Part shown: piece after piece, positions 56,281-63,918 of the stretch
Numbering within the stretch: the stretch's first letter is position 1
How the letters are laid out: every line of letters begins with the position of its first letter
Source of the DNA: Acidimicrobiaceae bacterium
GTDB lineage: Bacteria; Actinomycetota; Acidimicrobiia; Acidimicrobiales; RAAP-2
Assembly: GCA_027315005.1 (NCBI GenBank)
Contig: DAHUZT010000114.1
Span: 81,273 to 145,272, forward strand
Reading direction: 5' to 3'
DNA length: 64,000 nt
Translations under genes and position numbers: made by a program
Notes under the pieces: model-generated
Databases searched by the model: none
What the model was told of the DNA's origin: nothing
Seen by the model: only the letters and a program-made list of their open reading frames with translations

Positions 56281-56556
56281 GATTCGGCCGAAGGACCGGG
56301 CAACGACGCCTCGCTCAGCTTTCGCCCTACCTCACTGCCTGCTCGGCGATTCGCACCATACGCCCCGCTCCAGTGACCGCCGTCTTTGCTTCCGCGCCGG
56401 CGATCGGACCGGGGTCGTACTCCGCCCCATTCTTCAATGGGGGTGCCGACTGGTCGGGCGTAAGCCTCACATTCTCAATAGCGTGCTCACGCGGTGCTCC
56501 GAGTTCGTAGCTGATGGGAGGTTGAGCTGCCGATCCCACCCGTTGCGAGTTGGAGA

Positions 56557-58632
56557 TCAACCGGCCTTCTCGCGCTTCTTCGGCACGTCGAAGCCGAGTG
56601 ACGCGTACGCCTTCCTGCGTTCTTGATGCATGCGAGCCAGCACCGGCACGGACGCATCCACGTAGTCATGAACCTCGACACTCGTCTTCTCGGCCGTAGG
56701 TCGCAAGACTCGTCCGACGTACTGCACCACGCTTCCTTTGAATTTGATGGGGAACGCCAGAAACAGGGTGTCAAGCGGGGGACAGTCGAAGCCTTCTCCG
56801 AGCAGGCTGGCCGTCGCGGCCAGGACGAGTCCGTTCTTTGTGCCGGAGGAACGGTCCAACTGCTGCAACACCGCAGTCCGGGCCCTCTTGCCCATCTGGC
56901 CGTGCATCACCAGGGGATCGACCCCACGCTCGACCAGTGCAGCGGTGATCAGGTCAAGATGTTCGGTCCAACGGGTGAGCACCAGGCAGTTCCTGCCCTT
57001 GGCGGAGGCGTCGGCGACGTCGTCGCAGATGGCGGCCGTCCGGTCCCCGTCTTCCACCAGTCCCCGAAACGTGGTCTGGATGTGCTGCCCATCCTCGGCG
57101 GTCTCATGGGCGGTCGGGTGGATGGTGAGCTGCAGCGAGTGGCGATCCGCCTCCGCCGGTGCGGACATGGAATGTCTCACGGGTCCACAGTGCATCGCCA
57201 TCATGGCCTGAAGACCATCTCGTCGGTACGGAGTCGCCGTCAGCCCGATCCATCTGCGCACCGGGATCTCGCGGACGGCGCGTTCGAACGTCACTGCCGG
57301 CACGTGGTGGCATTCGTCGACAATCACCATCCCATAGGGTGCTGTGAGTTCTGCGATGTCGTCGCGACGCGCCAGGCTCTGGACCATCACGACATCGATC
57401 AGGCCCTTTGTCTTGCTCCTCCCTCCACCCAGCTGACCGATCTGCTTCGCGTCAACATCCAGGTGGGTCACGAGACGCTCCCGCCATTGGTCGACGAGCG
57501 GTTTCCGGTCCACTATTACCAGGGTGGGCACCTTGTGCCGGGCGATGAGACCGCAACCAACGACGGTTTTTCCGGATCCGGGCGGGGCGACCAGCATGCC
57601 CAGTTCGTGGGGAGCAAGCACTTCGACCGCCTCGCTCTGGTCTGCCGTGAGGGTCGCGACGAGCTCCACGGCGACGGGCTCAGGGTCCTGAAAGTCGTCG
57701 ACGATACGGAGTTCGCTTCCAGCCTCTTTCACGATGCGTTCAGACGCGTCTCGGAGCCCCCGGGGTAGCTGCAGGTCACCAAGAGCTTCCCGGTAGCAGC
57801 GGATGAAGCGGGGGGTGTTCCAGGTGGAGATGCGCATCCGCTCCTTCTCGTAGAACTCCGGGTTGTGGAGGGAAGCAGCGTGCTTCAGTGCCGCCACAAG
57901 GGCGGGGGGCACACCGACGCGATCGATCGAGAGCATCGCGCCGGCCCGGGCATCGATCGAGCGTGGAGGATCTACCTGTGAGGCGACGGTTGCATTCCGC
58001 CGCAGGGTGTGGGCGTCCGGTCCCGTCTCCAGGTCCCCCATGCTGTCGACCAATTCGTCGAGGAAGGCAGCGGTGACCGGCTCTATCGACGAAAGCTGCT
58101 TCCACTGATCGGCATAGGGTTCCATCGTCGAGGGGTCGATGAAGACCGTCGTCCCTCGCTTCCGGCAATCTCCCTGCAACGGCAGCGCTATCAGGTTGCC
58201 GAACGACCCCTTGGGCATGAAGTCCTGCGTCGGAAACAGCCGGTCGTAGCTCGCAAGGTCGATTTCAGCGCGGACCGTCATCGCCTCCCGAATGAGATGC
58301 ACCCCAAGCCGACGTGCCGAGGAGGCAGAGACGGGATCCGCGAAGAAGATCCAGACGTGACCGCCGTCGCCCGATCGCGAGCGTTCCAGAAGGCCAGAAA
58401 TCCCCAGAGAACGGGCCACATCGAGGTAGGCGCCTGCATCCAGTGCCCACCCGGGACCATCGAAGTCGCTGGCAAGCAGTCGACAAACGTCGCCGTGGAG
58501 CAACGGATAGGTCCCCACATGCAGTTCGCCGGCGAGATGCCGTTCCACGACTTCCTCCGTGTACGGCAGGTACTCGCGATCCGGTGACTTGGCGTTGGCG
58601 ACGCCACCGAGGACCGCTGGACTCCAGCCCAC
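56557..58632 (-). CDS. TOTE-type archaeo-eukaryotic primase-helicase, main part
   Basis: A 691-residue frame from GTG 58632. The N-terminal AEP (primase) domain has SDFDGPGW (Asp 56 and 58), ERSRSGDGGHVWIFF (His 92) and FPTQDFMPKGSFGNLIALPLQ (as shorter pieces), the TOTE signature. The C-terminal superfamily 2 helicase has Walker A APPGSGKT (350-357), DECHH (439-443), LTATP and a late VGRVLRP. TOTE proteins are defence or conflict enzymes against invading DNA. The N-terminal coil and conserved RDDVYA-W block lie upstream in the same frame but are cut off by an amber codon at 58654, so this frame starts late. Confidence 0.85.
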   Translation of the reverse strand: MGWSPAVLGGVANAKSPDREYLPYTEEVVERHLAGELHVGTYPLLHGDVCRLLASDFDGPGWALDAGAYLDVARSLGISGLLERSRSGDGGHVWIFFADPVSASSARRLGVHLIREAMTVRAEIDLASYDRLFPTQDFMPKGSFGNLIALPLQGDCRKRGTTVFIDPSTMEPYADQWKQLSSIEPVTAAFLDELVDSMGDLETGPDAHTLRRNATVASQVDPPRSIDARAGAMLSIDRVGVPPALVAALKHAASLHNPEFYEKERMRISTWNTPRFIRCYREALGDLQLPRGLRDASERIVKEAGSELRIVDDFQDPEPVAVELVATLTADQSEAVEVLAPHELGMLVAPPGSGKTVVGCGLIARHKVPTLVIVDRKPLVDQWRERLVTHLDVDAKQIGQLGGGRSKTKGLIDVVMVQSLARRDDIAELTAPYGMVIVDECHHVPAVTFERAVREIPVRRWIGLTATPYRRDGLQAMMAMHCGPVRHSMSAPAEADRHSLQLTIHPTAHETAEDGQHIQTTFRGLVEDGDRTAAICDDVADASAKGRNCLVLTRWTEHLDLITAALVERGVDPLVMHGQMGKRARTAVLQQLDRSSGTKNGLVLAATASLLGEGFDCPPLDTLFLAFPIKFKGSVVQYVGRVLRPTAEKTSVEVHDYVDASVPVLARMHQERRKAYASLGFDVPKKREKAG

Positions 58633-58653
58633 CTTGCCCGTTCGCTGACTGCT

Positions 58654-58959
58654 CTAGGCACGTGCATAGACATCGTCGCGTCCGACGAAGAGGGACCGAA
58701 AGGTCGCCACCTTCTCGCTCGACGTCGAGCTCTGCGACACCCAGGGCGCGTTCGATTCTCCTCTGCTGTTCACCTGAACCAACGTCGGCGCCACACAATG
58801 ATCGTCGGTCCGAGTGACTCGAGGGCCGGCGTCACGGTCCTCGAGACCGAGGAGAGCGCGGAACCTGGCGATCTCCGATTTCAACTCGACAAGTTCCGCC
58901 TCCAGCGCGGACAGGCGCCTCGCTGTCTCGGAAGCTTGGGATGAATCGGTATCGCTCAC
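58654..58959 (-). pseudogene. N-terminal piece of the TOTE primase-helicase, ending in an in-frame TAG
   Basis: From GTG 58959, 101 codons read as a coiled coil (RLSALEAELVELKSEIARFRALLGL) then FRSLFVGRDDVYARA, where TOTE proteins normally continue with Trp. Here TGG has become TAG (58654-58656). After it the same frame resumes SSQRTGKVGWSPAV, the TOTE sequence. Without the stop the gene would be 801 codons (56557-58959). One nonsense change thus separates the leader from the enzyme. Confidence 0.85.
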
Positions 58960-59071
58960 GGAACCCAATTCCCTACGACAGTCCCGTTCACCGTCGACCT
59001 GACGGAGCAGACCAACCGAGGGAGCTGGCGAGATCCCAGCGGCATCAGGATCGGTTCGATCCGCATATGCC

Positions 59072-59479
59072 TCACCACCGATCCAAGAACGAAGCTGGAG
59101 TGATGCATGGTGGCTCCTGGTGTTCCCACTCCAAGAGATCCTTGTCGCCGGTGACGATGAATTCGCAGGTGTGCATCCGCGCCGAGGACACCAGGTAGGC
59201 ATCTTCACCGTCCCTGATGCCAACCTCCTCCACGAGAGGATCGGGCACAAGGTCCACCATCGTTCCGATCATCTCGATGAAGGCTGCCGCGCGCTCTTGG
59301 GAGATCCACTTTCGAAGTCGCTCCCTGGAGGTCAGGACCTCACTGATTTCGTGCAGCAATTCGGGGCACATCACCACATCGATTTCCGCTCCGGCCAGCC
59401 ACCGGTCGACGATGACGTACGACGGACCCCTCCGAATGGCAGCAGAGATCCAGACGTTGGCATCGATCACGATCTTCAC
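59072..59479 (-). CDS. PIN domain toxin
   Basis: A 135-residue PIN nuclease. Acidic residues expected at the active site are D6 (VIDANVWIS), E44 (ELLHEISEVL), D93 (GEDAYLVSSA) and D112 (VTGDKDLL). PIN toxins cut tRNA or rRNA and are checked by a cognate antitoxin. It follows the HTH protein gene by 11 bp on the same strand, the standard antitoxin-toxin order. Confidence 0.88.
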   Translation of the reverse strand: MKIVIDANVWISAAIRRGPSYVIVDRWLAGAEIDVVMCPELLHEISEVLTSRERLRKWISQERAAAFIEMIGTMVDLVPDPLVEEVGIRDGEDAYLVSSARMHTCEFIVTGDKDLLEWEHQEPPCITPASFLDRW

Positions 59480-59490
59480 CGAAGTGACCG

Positions 59491-59802
59491 TCAGCTGCGT
59501 CGACGGCTCCGGACCGCCCGCGACTCCGCTACAGCGAGCTCCGTTGCTTCATCCTCGGACAGATCTCCATTGGCCCCAGTCGCCCGTTCCAGCTCGGTGC
59601 GGAAGCGAGCCGTGTAGTACTCCCATGCCGCCTGGCGGCTGGTGCCGAGTACCGACGCGATCTGTTCCCACGATTTTCCTGATTGCCTCGCCTTCCTGAC
59701 GAGCGCACACCTAAGGCGATCAAGTTCCACTTCGCTCGCCGTGATCTGCTCTATCGCATCAAGCGGATCAACAGGAAGGGCGTCGGAGGAGAGCAGACTC
59801 AT
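59491..59802 (-). CDS. HTH antitoxin of the PIN toxin-antitoxin pair
   Basis: A 103-residue protein with a helix-turn-helix ARQSGKSWEQIASVLGTSRQAAWEYY at about residues 37-62 (quoted here only as SGKSWEQIASVLGTSRQAA) and an acidic-then-basic tail. It would bind its own promoter and neutralise the PIN protein. It is the first gene of the pair. An inverted repeat 3 bp before its ATG supports autoregulation. Confidence 0.83.
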   Translation of the reverse strand: MSLLSSDALPVDPLDAIEQITASEVELDRLRCALVRKARQSGKSWEQIASVLGTSRQAAWEYYTARFRTELERATGANGDLSEDEATELAVAESRAVRSRRRS

Positions 59803-59804
59803 AG

Positions 59805-59822
59805 TGTCAGGTTATCTTGACA
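59805..59822. promoter_or_regulatory. Inverted-repeat operator at the PIN/antitoxin promoter
   Basis: TGTCA, an 8-bp spacer and TGACA (59805-59809 and 59818-59822) sit 3 bp before the antitoxin start. A GATAAC -10-like sequence lies inside the spacer, so transcription would begin close to the ATG (probably leaderless) and the antitoxin would cover the promoter. Confidence 0.6.
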
Positions 59823-60005
59823 TCCAGGAATCAGCAAGGGGGTGTTCCTACCCGCATGACAGGGGTACGTCGCCTCGATGTTCCTTCACCTTTCGGCCGT
59901 CACCCCGTCATGGCCACTGAGTCACGTCCCACCGAGTGGATAACGTCACCGAGCCGGTGTTCGGGGGCAGTGTGCGGTGGACAACCCAGGAGCGCCGGAC
60001 CCGGG

Positions 60006-60677
60006 CTACGCGTTGGGATCCACGCTCCTCAGCCGCCGTTCGAACTCGGAGAGCGGAACGAAGATCTCAGCGGTGACCCTCATCCGACTCTCAAGGTCCT
60101 GGGGCGATTCGGGCAAGCAACCGACAGAGCACCGATGGCGCCCCATCTCACCACTCCAGATGATGTCCCCGGGGCGAAGCTCCCCGGGAGCGAGAAAACT
60201 ATGCCCTCGAAGGTGCGACCTTGAGTAGATCGGTACGCGCTCGGCAGCTTGCCAGTATCGGTCAAGGACCCGGTCAACAATCGACCAGTCAGCTACGTCA
60301 CCTCGATACAAGCTGGTCTCGTACGAGGAAGGGCGGCCGCCGCAGTCGAAGCGATCTCGCAAGTCCCGGTCGATGTGCTCACCCCACCGGTGCTTGATGG
60401 CCGCCGCCTCCAGTGTTTCGTATGGCTCGTCACTGGTGTGCACCAGATGGACTGCTGAGCCTTGTCCTGCTGGCTCGATGGTTATCTCAATCTGATCGTG
60501 AGGTCGCCACAAGAACGGGGAGGCATAGACGACTTTGCCCGGTCGTGAAGCGGAGACGACGGATGGCTCCCGCTCGCCCTTCACAGAGATCCACCAGATC
60601 GGCTGCTCATCGATGAACGAATCAAAAACGACAGTTGGTGGCGGATCATGCTTGGATCTTCGCTCAGCCAGAAGCAT
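60006..60677 (-). CDS. Hypothetical protein with an SRPBCC-like N-terminal half
   Basis: A 223-residue protein. The first half (VVFDSFIDEQPIWWISVKGE, then EITIEPAGQGSAVHLVHTSDEPYETLE) has the beta strand and helix pattern of SRPBCC ligand-binding proteins. The second half (DRVLDRYWQAAERVPIYSRSHLRGHSF, then RHRCSVGCLPESP) is unfamiliar. I cannot name a function. It lies within the accessory region and is divergent from the broken thioesterase gene. Confidence 0.7.
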   Translation of the reverse strand: MLLAERRSKHDPPPTVVFDSFIDEQPIWWISVKGEREPSVVSASRPGKVVYASPFLWRPHDQIEITIEPAGQGSAVHLVHTSDEPYETLEAAAIKHRWGEHIDRDLRDRFDCGGRPSSYETSLYRGDVADWSIVDRVLDRYWQAAERVPIYSRSHLRGHSFLAPGELRPGDIIWSGEMGRHRCSVGCLPESPQDLESRMRVTAEIFVPLSEFERRLRSVDPNA

Positions 60678-60702
60678 GGAACCACGCTACGGCAACAGGA
60701 CA

Positions 60703-60729
60703 CCCTGACCACGACCCGAATGGTCAGGG
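60703..60729. promoter_or_regulatory. 9-bp inverted repeat between divergent genes
   Basis: ccctgacca (60703-60711) and tggtcaggg (60721-60729) form a perfect 9-bp inverted repeat with a 9-base loop. It lies 26 bp upstream of the hypothetical gene at 60677 and could be an operator or an RNA hairpin. Confidence 0.55.
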
Positions 60730-60855
60730 ACACCTGAACCTATTCGGTAGCGGCGTGACTTCGTCGTCCTCGCCGTTGACCGGGTCCCCGTGAACTGGTG
60801 CCACAGAAAGGGATCTTTCCTACGATGAGGGGGACCGGCGACACACAGGAGATGG

Positions 60856-61264
60856 ATGGACCCACAACCGGGATGGAACAGCGCGGCGAGTATTCTAGTA
60901 GAGGAGTTGACCCCGACAAGGGTCGTGGCCTATGTCTACATCGACGAGCGGCACCAGCAACCCTATGGAATCGTTCACGGTGGCGTCTGGGCCTCGATCG
61001 TGGAGTCCGTTGGCAGCCCACGGTGCGGCGCTCGCCGCCCGAGGGATCACCGGCCAGATGGCGGTGGTCGGAACCTCGAACTCCACCGATTTCCTCCGCA
61101 CCCACCGCACTGGCCGAGTGCGGGCGATCGGCACACCGATCTTCACCGGCCGAACACCGCAGCTCTGGCCTGTCGAAATCGAGAACGTGGCCGACTGCAA
61201 GATGGTGGCACGAGGGCAACTCCGACTTCAGAACTTGACGGCGCCGCCGGATCGACGAAGCTGA
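60856..61264 (+). pseudogene. PaaI-like thioesterase broken by a +1 frameshift
   Basis: The first frame reads PTRVVAYVYIDERHQQPYGI then VHGGVWASIVESVG, the hot-dog active-site helix. The homologous sequence continues one frame over with HGAALAARGITGQMAVVGTSN and STDFLRTHRTGRVRA to 61264. The change point is the CCC at 61017-61019: removing one C restores a single frame of about 135 residues (ESVGSHGAALAARG). It is preceded by a good CAGGAG ribosome-binding site. The protein is lost unless frameshifted. Confidence 0.85.
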
Positions 61265-61370
61265 AGGCGCTCAACTCGCAACTGCCACGCTCGGGCTGAT
61301 CGGAGGCACCGTGGCCACCCACGCGTCTATGGTCACGGGAGTCCTTCAAGAATCCGTATGGACGGTTCGG

Positions 61371-61474
61371 GGGGTCCGGCTGGTCGTCTCCAGTGCGCTG
61401 ACCTGCGTGTATTCCGGATCGACTCACGCTGAATTCACTGAGTTTCGCCCAATTGCAGGAATAAAGTAGGGATG
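61371..61474. repeat. 104-bp direct repeat, copy B
   Basis: The second copy of the repeat at 56177-56280, same orientation, 80 of 104 bases identical. Its EYTQVSALETT frame on the minus strand is preceded by a stop and ends soon after (SRTPRTVHTDS then TGA), so this copy is not part of an active gene. It lies between the broken thioesterase and the nucleotidyltransferase. Confidence 0.85.
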
Positions 61475-61510
61475 AACCGGCTGAGGAGTCCACATCACGA
61501 CGGACTTACC

Positions 61511-62074
61511 TCAGTCACTCGATTCCTGGGAGCTGCGTCCGTCGTGATCCTGAAAGATCGTCTGTAGGTAGAACCCCACCTTGGCGGAGATGCGCTCTAG
61601 TCGATAGAACTTCTCGACTGCCGCGTACGCCTCATCAGGCGTCTTGATCCCAATCCGCGTGCCGAGCAATCTCACGTCATCGTCATCGACGCCGATTCTG
61701 GCCGACACGGCCTTCATGGCAAAGAGATATTCGGGGGATGGCACGACGACACGAATCCCCCCACTCTCCACCGTGAACTGTCGCCCGCTGTCTTCGAAGT
61801 CCGGGAGCAACCCCTTCACCCCGTCGTTCAGCCAATCTCGGGGCAGTTCGATCTCATCCGCCATCGTGCTCGCGATCTCATAGACCCGAATCTTCGGTTC
61901 GAAGATCGCGTCGATGTCCCGCGTGGCTCGGTCCTCGCCGTAGGCCAAGGCAATGCCGCCTCCACCAACGACGAACATGTCCACGGAGAATCCAATGTCA
62001 GCGCATCGCCGACCGAGTTCGGTGAGCAGCTCCAAGATTCGCTTCTTCCCCAGCAGCGGTCCGTCGGCGGTCAC
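61511..62074 (-). CDS. Nucleotidyltransferase-fold protein (DUF6036/AbiEii-like), toxin-side candidate
   Basis: A 187-residue protein with the nucleotidyltransferase motif FVVGGGGIALAYG followed by RATRDIDAIFEP (Asp 53 and 55), then helical sequence. This is the DUF6036/AbiEii-like group, where the protein is paired with an HTH-containing partner. The upstream HTH gene overlaps it by 4 bp (62071-62074), an antitoxin-toxin layout. A role in abortive infection or as a tRNA-targeting toxin is inferred from the family only. Confidence 0.83.
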   Translation of the reverse strand: MTADGPLLGKKRILELLTELGRRCADIGFSVDMFVVGGGGIALAYGEDRATRDIDAIFEPKIRVYEIASTMADEIELPRDWLNDGVKGLLPDFEDSGRQFTVESGGIRVVVPSPEYLFAMKAVSARIGVDDDDVRLLGTRIGIKTPDEAYAAVEKFYRLERISAKVGFYLQTIFQDHDGRSSQESSD

Positions 62075-62646
62075 ACCGACTCCAGTGCATCGGGATCAAT
62101 CATGACGTTGCGGGAACGGAAGGGCCCAGGCGAGTGGGCGAGGAGATACTCGTTGAACGCCGGATCTTCGGCAACGAACCACTCGTTCTCGAGCCGGACA
62201 CCCTCGGCCCAGTCGGGAGCAGGCATGTCTTCTCGTGCGGCCAGCTCTTCCGTGGCGCCGGCGAGAAGCGCGTCCCAACGCCGGTCTCCAGTGGTCGACG
62301 GGCGAGCGAGAAACACCTTCTGGTCGATCGGGCGAGCTATCCATTTCGAGTTCGACCGCAGCTCACGGACAACTCGTAGAAGCTCTCTCGTAGTCCAGCC
62401 ATGGCGGAGACCTGAGCGGATGGCGGCAGAAGCCTGCGGCATGGTGACGAGGCCATTGACGTAGATCGTGCTCTCCGAGCCCGCGTCGATGGCATCGACG
62501 ATGCGCTGGAGGGTGAGCGGACCGGCCACCTTGCCCCCTCGCTCGTACGCAGCGATGTTGCTCTCTGATGTGCCCGTTACCCGTGCTACTTGGGCAGCGG
62601 TCAGACTCGCGTTTCGGCGTCGCTCTCGCAACGCCCATCCGTCCAT
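62071..62646 (-). CDS. XRE-type HTH protein, probable antitoxin of the nucleotidyltransferase
   Basis: A 191-residue protein. The N-terminal XRE domain is VARVTGTSESNIAAYERGGK at residues about 20-39. A longer C-terminal part (RWDALLAGATEELA, then PDWAEGVRLENEWFVAEDPAF) resembles the partner proteins of nucleotidyltransferase systems. It precedes the nucleotidyltransferase gene with a 4-bp overlap. The start 62646 sits close to four 7-bp repeats and a TATGAT -10, suggesting a leaderless, self-regulated promoter. Confidence 0.83.
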   Translation of the reverse strand: MDGWALRERRRNASLTAAQVARVTGTSESNIAAYERGGKVAGPLTLQRIVDAIDAGSESTIYVNGLVTMPQASAAIRSGLRHGWTTRELLRVVRELRSNSKWIARPIDQKVFLARPSTTGDRRWDALLAGATEELAAREDMPAPDWAEGVRLENEWFVAEDPAFNEYLLAHSPGPFRSRNVMIDPDALESV

Positions 62647-62659
62647 TGCCCTATCATAT

Positions 62660-62687
62660 CAGTTATCAGTTATTAGTTATCAGTTAT
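62660..62687. promoter_or_regulatory. Four tandem 7-bp units in the HTH gene promoter
   Basis: cagttat, cagttat, tagttat, cagttat run head to tail at 62660-62687. On the minus strand they end 7 bp before a TATGAT (-10-like) sequence that lies 6 bp before the ATG. The spacing suits binding sites for the HTH protein encoded just downstream. Confidence 0.65.
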
Positions 62688-62712
62688 TGCCGGATTGATG
62701 AGCGGGGGCGAA

Positions 62713-63864
62713 CTATCCCAGCAGCTTCTTTGCGATGACCACTCGCTGGATCTGGTTGGTGCCCTCGTAGATCTGGGTGATCTTGGCCTCACGCATGAGC
62801 CGCTCCACGGGGTAGTCCCTGGTGTACCCGTAGCCCCCGAATAGCTGGACCGCGTCGGTGGTCACTTCCATGGCCGTGTCCGATGCCAGCCATTTGGCCA
62901 TCGATCCAATTGTCGTCAGCTCACCGTCGGGGTCGTCGCAGTCGATCAGCGAGCAAGCCCGGTAGACGAGCGTGCGGGCGGCCTCGGTTCGCATGGCCAT
63001 CTCTGCCAACATGAACTTGAGACCCTGGAAGTCGGCGATAGCTCTGCCGAACGCCCGGCGCTCTCCCATGTAGGAGCGAGCGGCGTCGACCGCCCCCTGG
63101 GCGATGCCCACCGCCTGGGCTCCGATGGCCGGACGGCTGCGGTCGAGTGCGTGCATCGCAATGGTGAATCCCTGACCCTCCTGACCGACCAGATTGGAGA
63201 GCGGTACCCGGACGTCATCGAATCTGACCGGTGCCGTCGGGCTCCCCCGTAGCCCCATCTTGTCCTCTTTGGCTCCGACCTCCACTCCCCACTCGGTCTC
63301 CACCACAAAGCAGCTGATCCCCCGCCTACCGGCCGACGGATCGGTGACGGCGAAGACCGTGTAGAAGTCCGACAGCCCGGCATTGGTGACCCAGTGCTTG
63401 GATCCGCGTAGTACGTATCCGTCGCCCTCGCGGACAGCTCGGGTGCGAATGGCAGCGACGTCGCTGCCGGCGTCGGCCTCGGACAGGCAGTAGCTGGACT
63501 GCCAATCGCCCGAGGCGATTCGGGGCAGATACCGGCGCTTCAGCTCCTCGCTACCCCAGTAGAGCATCGGGACGGCGCCGAGTTTGGAGATGAGGAGGGT
63601 GAGCGCCGTCGATGCGCACACCCTGGAGAGCTCCTCAGCCATGATGGCTTGGGTGATCATGTCGGCCCCAACCCCCCCATACTCGGCGGGGATGCCGAGA
63701 GCGGGAAGTTCGAGCTCGATGCACGCATCCAGCGACTTGACCGGAAAGACGGCGTCGCGGTCTGCAATGGCGGCCTGAGGAGCGATCTTTTCCTCGGCAA
63801 ATCGCCTGAGCGAACGGCGGAACTCTCGATGGTCGTCGGTCAGCACGAACGGGGTCGGGTCCAT
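62713..63864 (-). CDS. Acyl-CoA dehydrogenase
   Basis: A 383-residue acyl-CoA dehydrogenase with all usual blocks: [12 protein letters not shown] (flavin and substrate), [60 protein letters not shown] and the catalytic Glu in [11 protein letters not shown]. It resembles short- and branched-chain acyl-CoA dehydrogenases. ATG 63864 is the start. A group II intron lies about 55 bp upstream on the same strand. Its 3' end matches the remnant at 56100-56167. Confidence 0.95.
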   Translation of the reverse strand: MDPTPFVLTDDHREFRRSLRRFAEEKIAPQAAIADRDAVFPVKSLDACIELELPALGIPAEYGGVGADMITQAIMAEELSRVCASTALTLLISKLGAVPMLYWGSEELKRRYLPRIASGDWQSSYCLSEADAGSDVAAIRTRAVREGDGYVLRGSKHWVTNAGLSDFYTVFAVTDPSAGRRGISCFVVETEWGVEVGAKEDKMGLRGSPTAPVRFDDVRVPLSNLVGQEGQGFTIAMHALDRSRPAIGAQAVGIAQGAVDAARSYMGERRAFGRAIADFQGLKFMLAEMAMRTEAARTLVYRACSLIDCDDPDGELTTIGSMAKWLASDTAMEVTTDAVQLFGGYGYTRDYPVERLMREAKITQIYEGTNQIQRVVIAKKLLG

Positions 63865-63918
63865 TGGTAGTCAGGGGCGCGGTGCTCTCGCGAGCCCGGT
63901 TCCCCATCCCCCTTTCAA

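Larger units (their letters stand above)
55933..56556. other. 624-bp region of decayed and repeated sequence
   Basis: It holds an 18-bp tandem duplication, an acyl-CoA dehydrogenase 3' remnant and copy A of a 104-bp repeat. A minus-strand frame 56327-56560 (77 residues, TTG start overlapping the helicase stop as TTGA) has no recognised features and may not be real. Confidence 0.6.

Noticed and set aside
62660..62687. CRISPR-like direct repeats
   Set aside because: The units are 7 bp with no spacers, so this is a promoter-type tandem repeat. No CRISPR array is seen elsewhere in the window.
56100..62780. Island with a perfect att-type duplication
   Set aside because: The two acyl-CoA dehydrogenase ends differ mainly at synonymous sites, so they look like paralogous coding ends and not a site-specific recombination scar. 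No integrase is seen.
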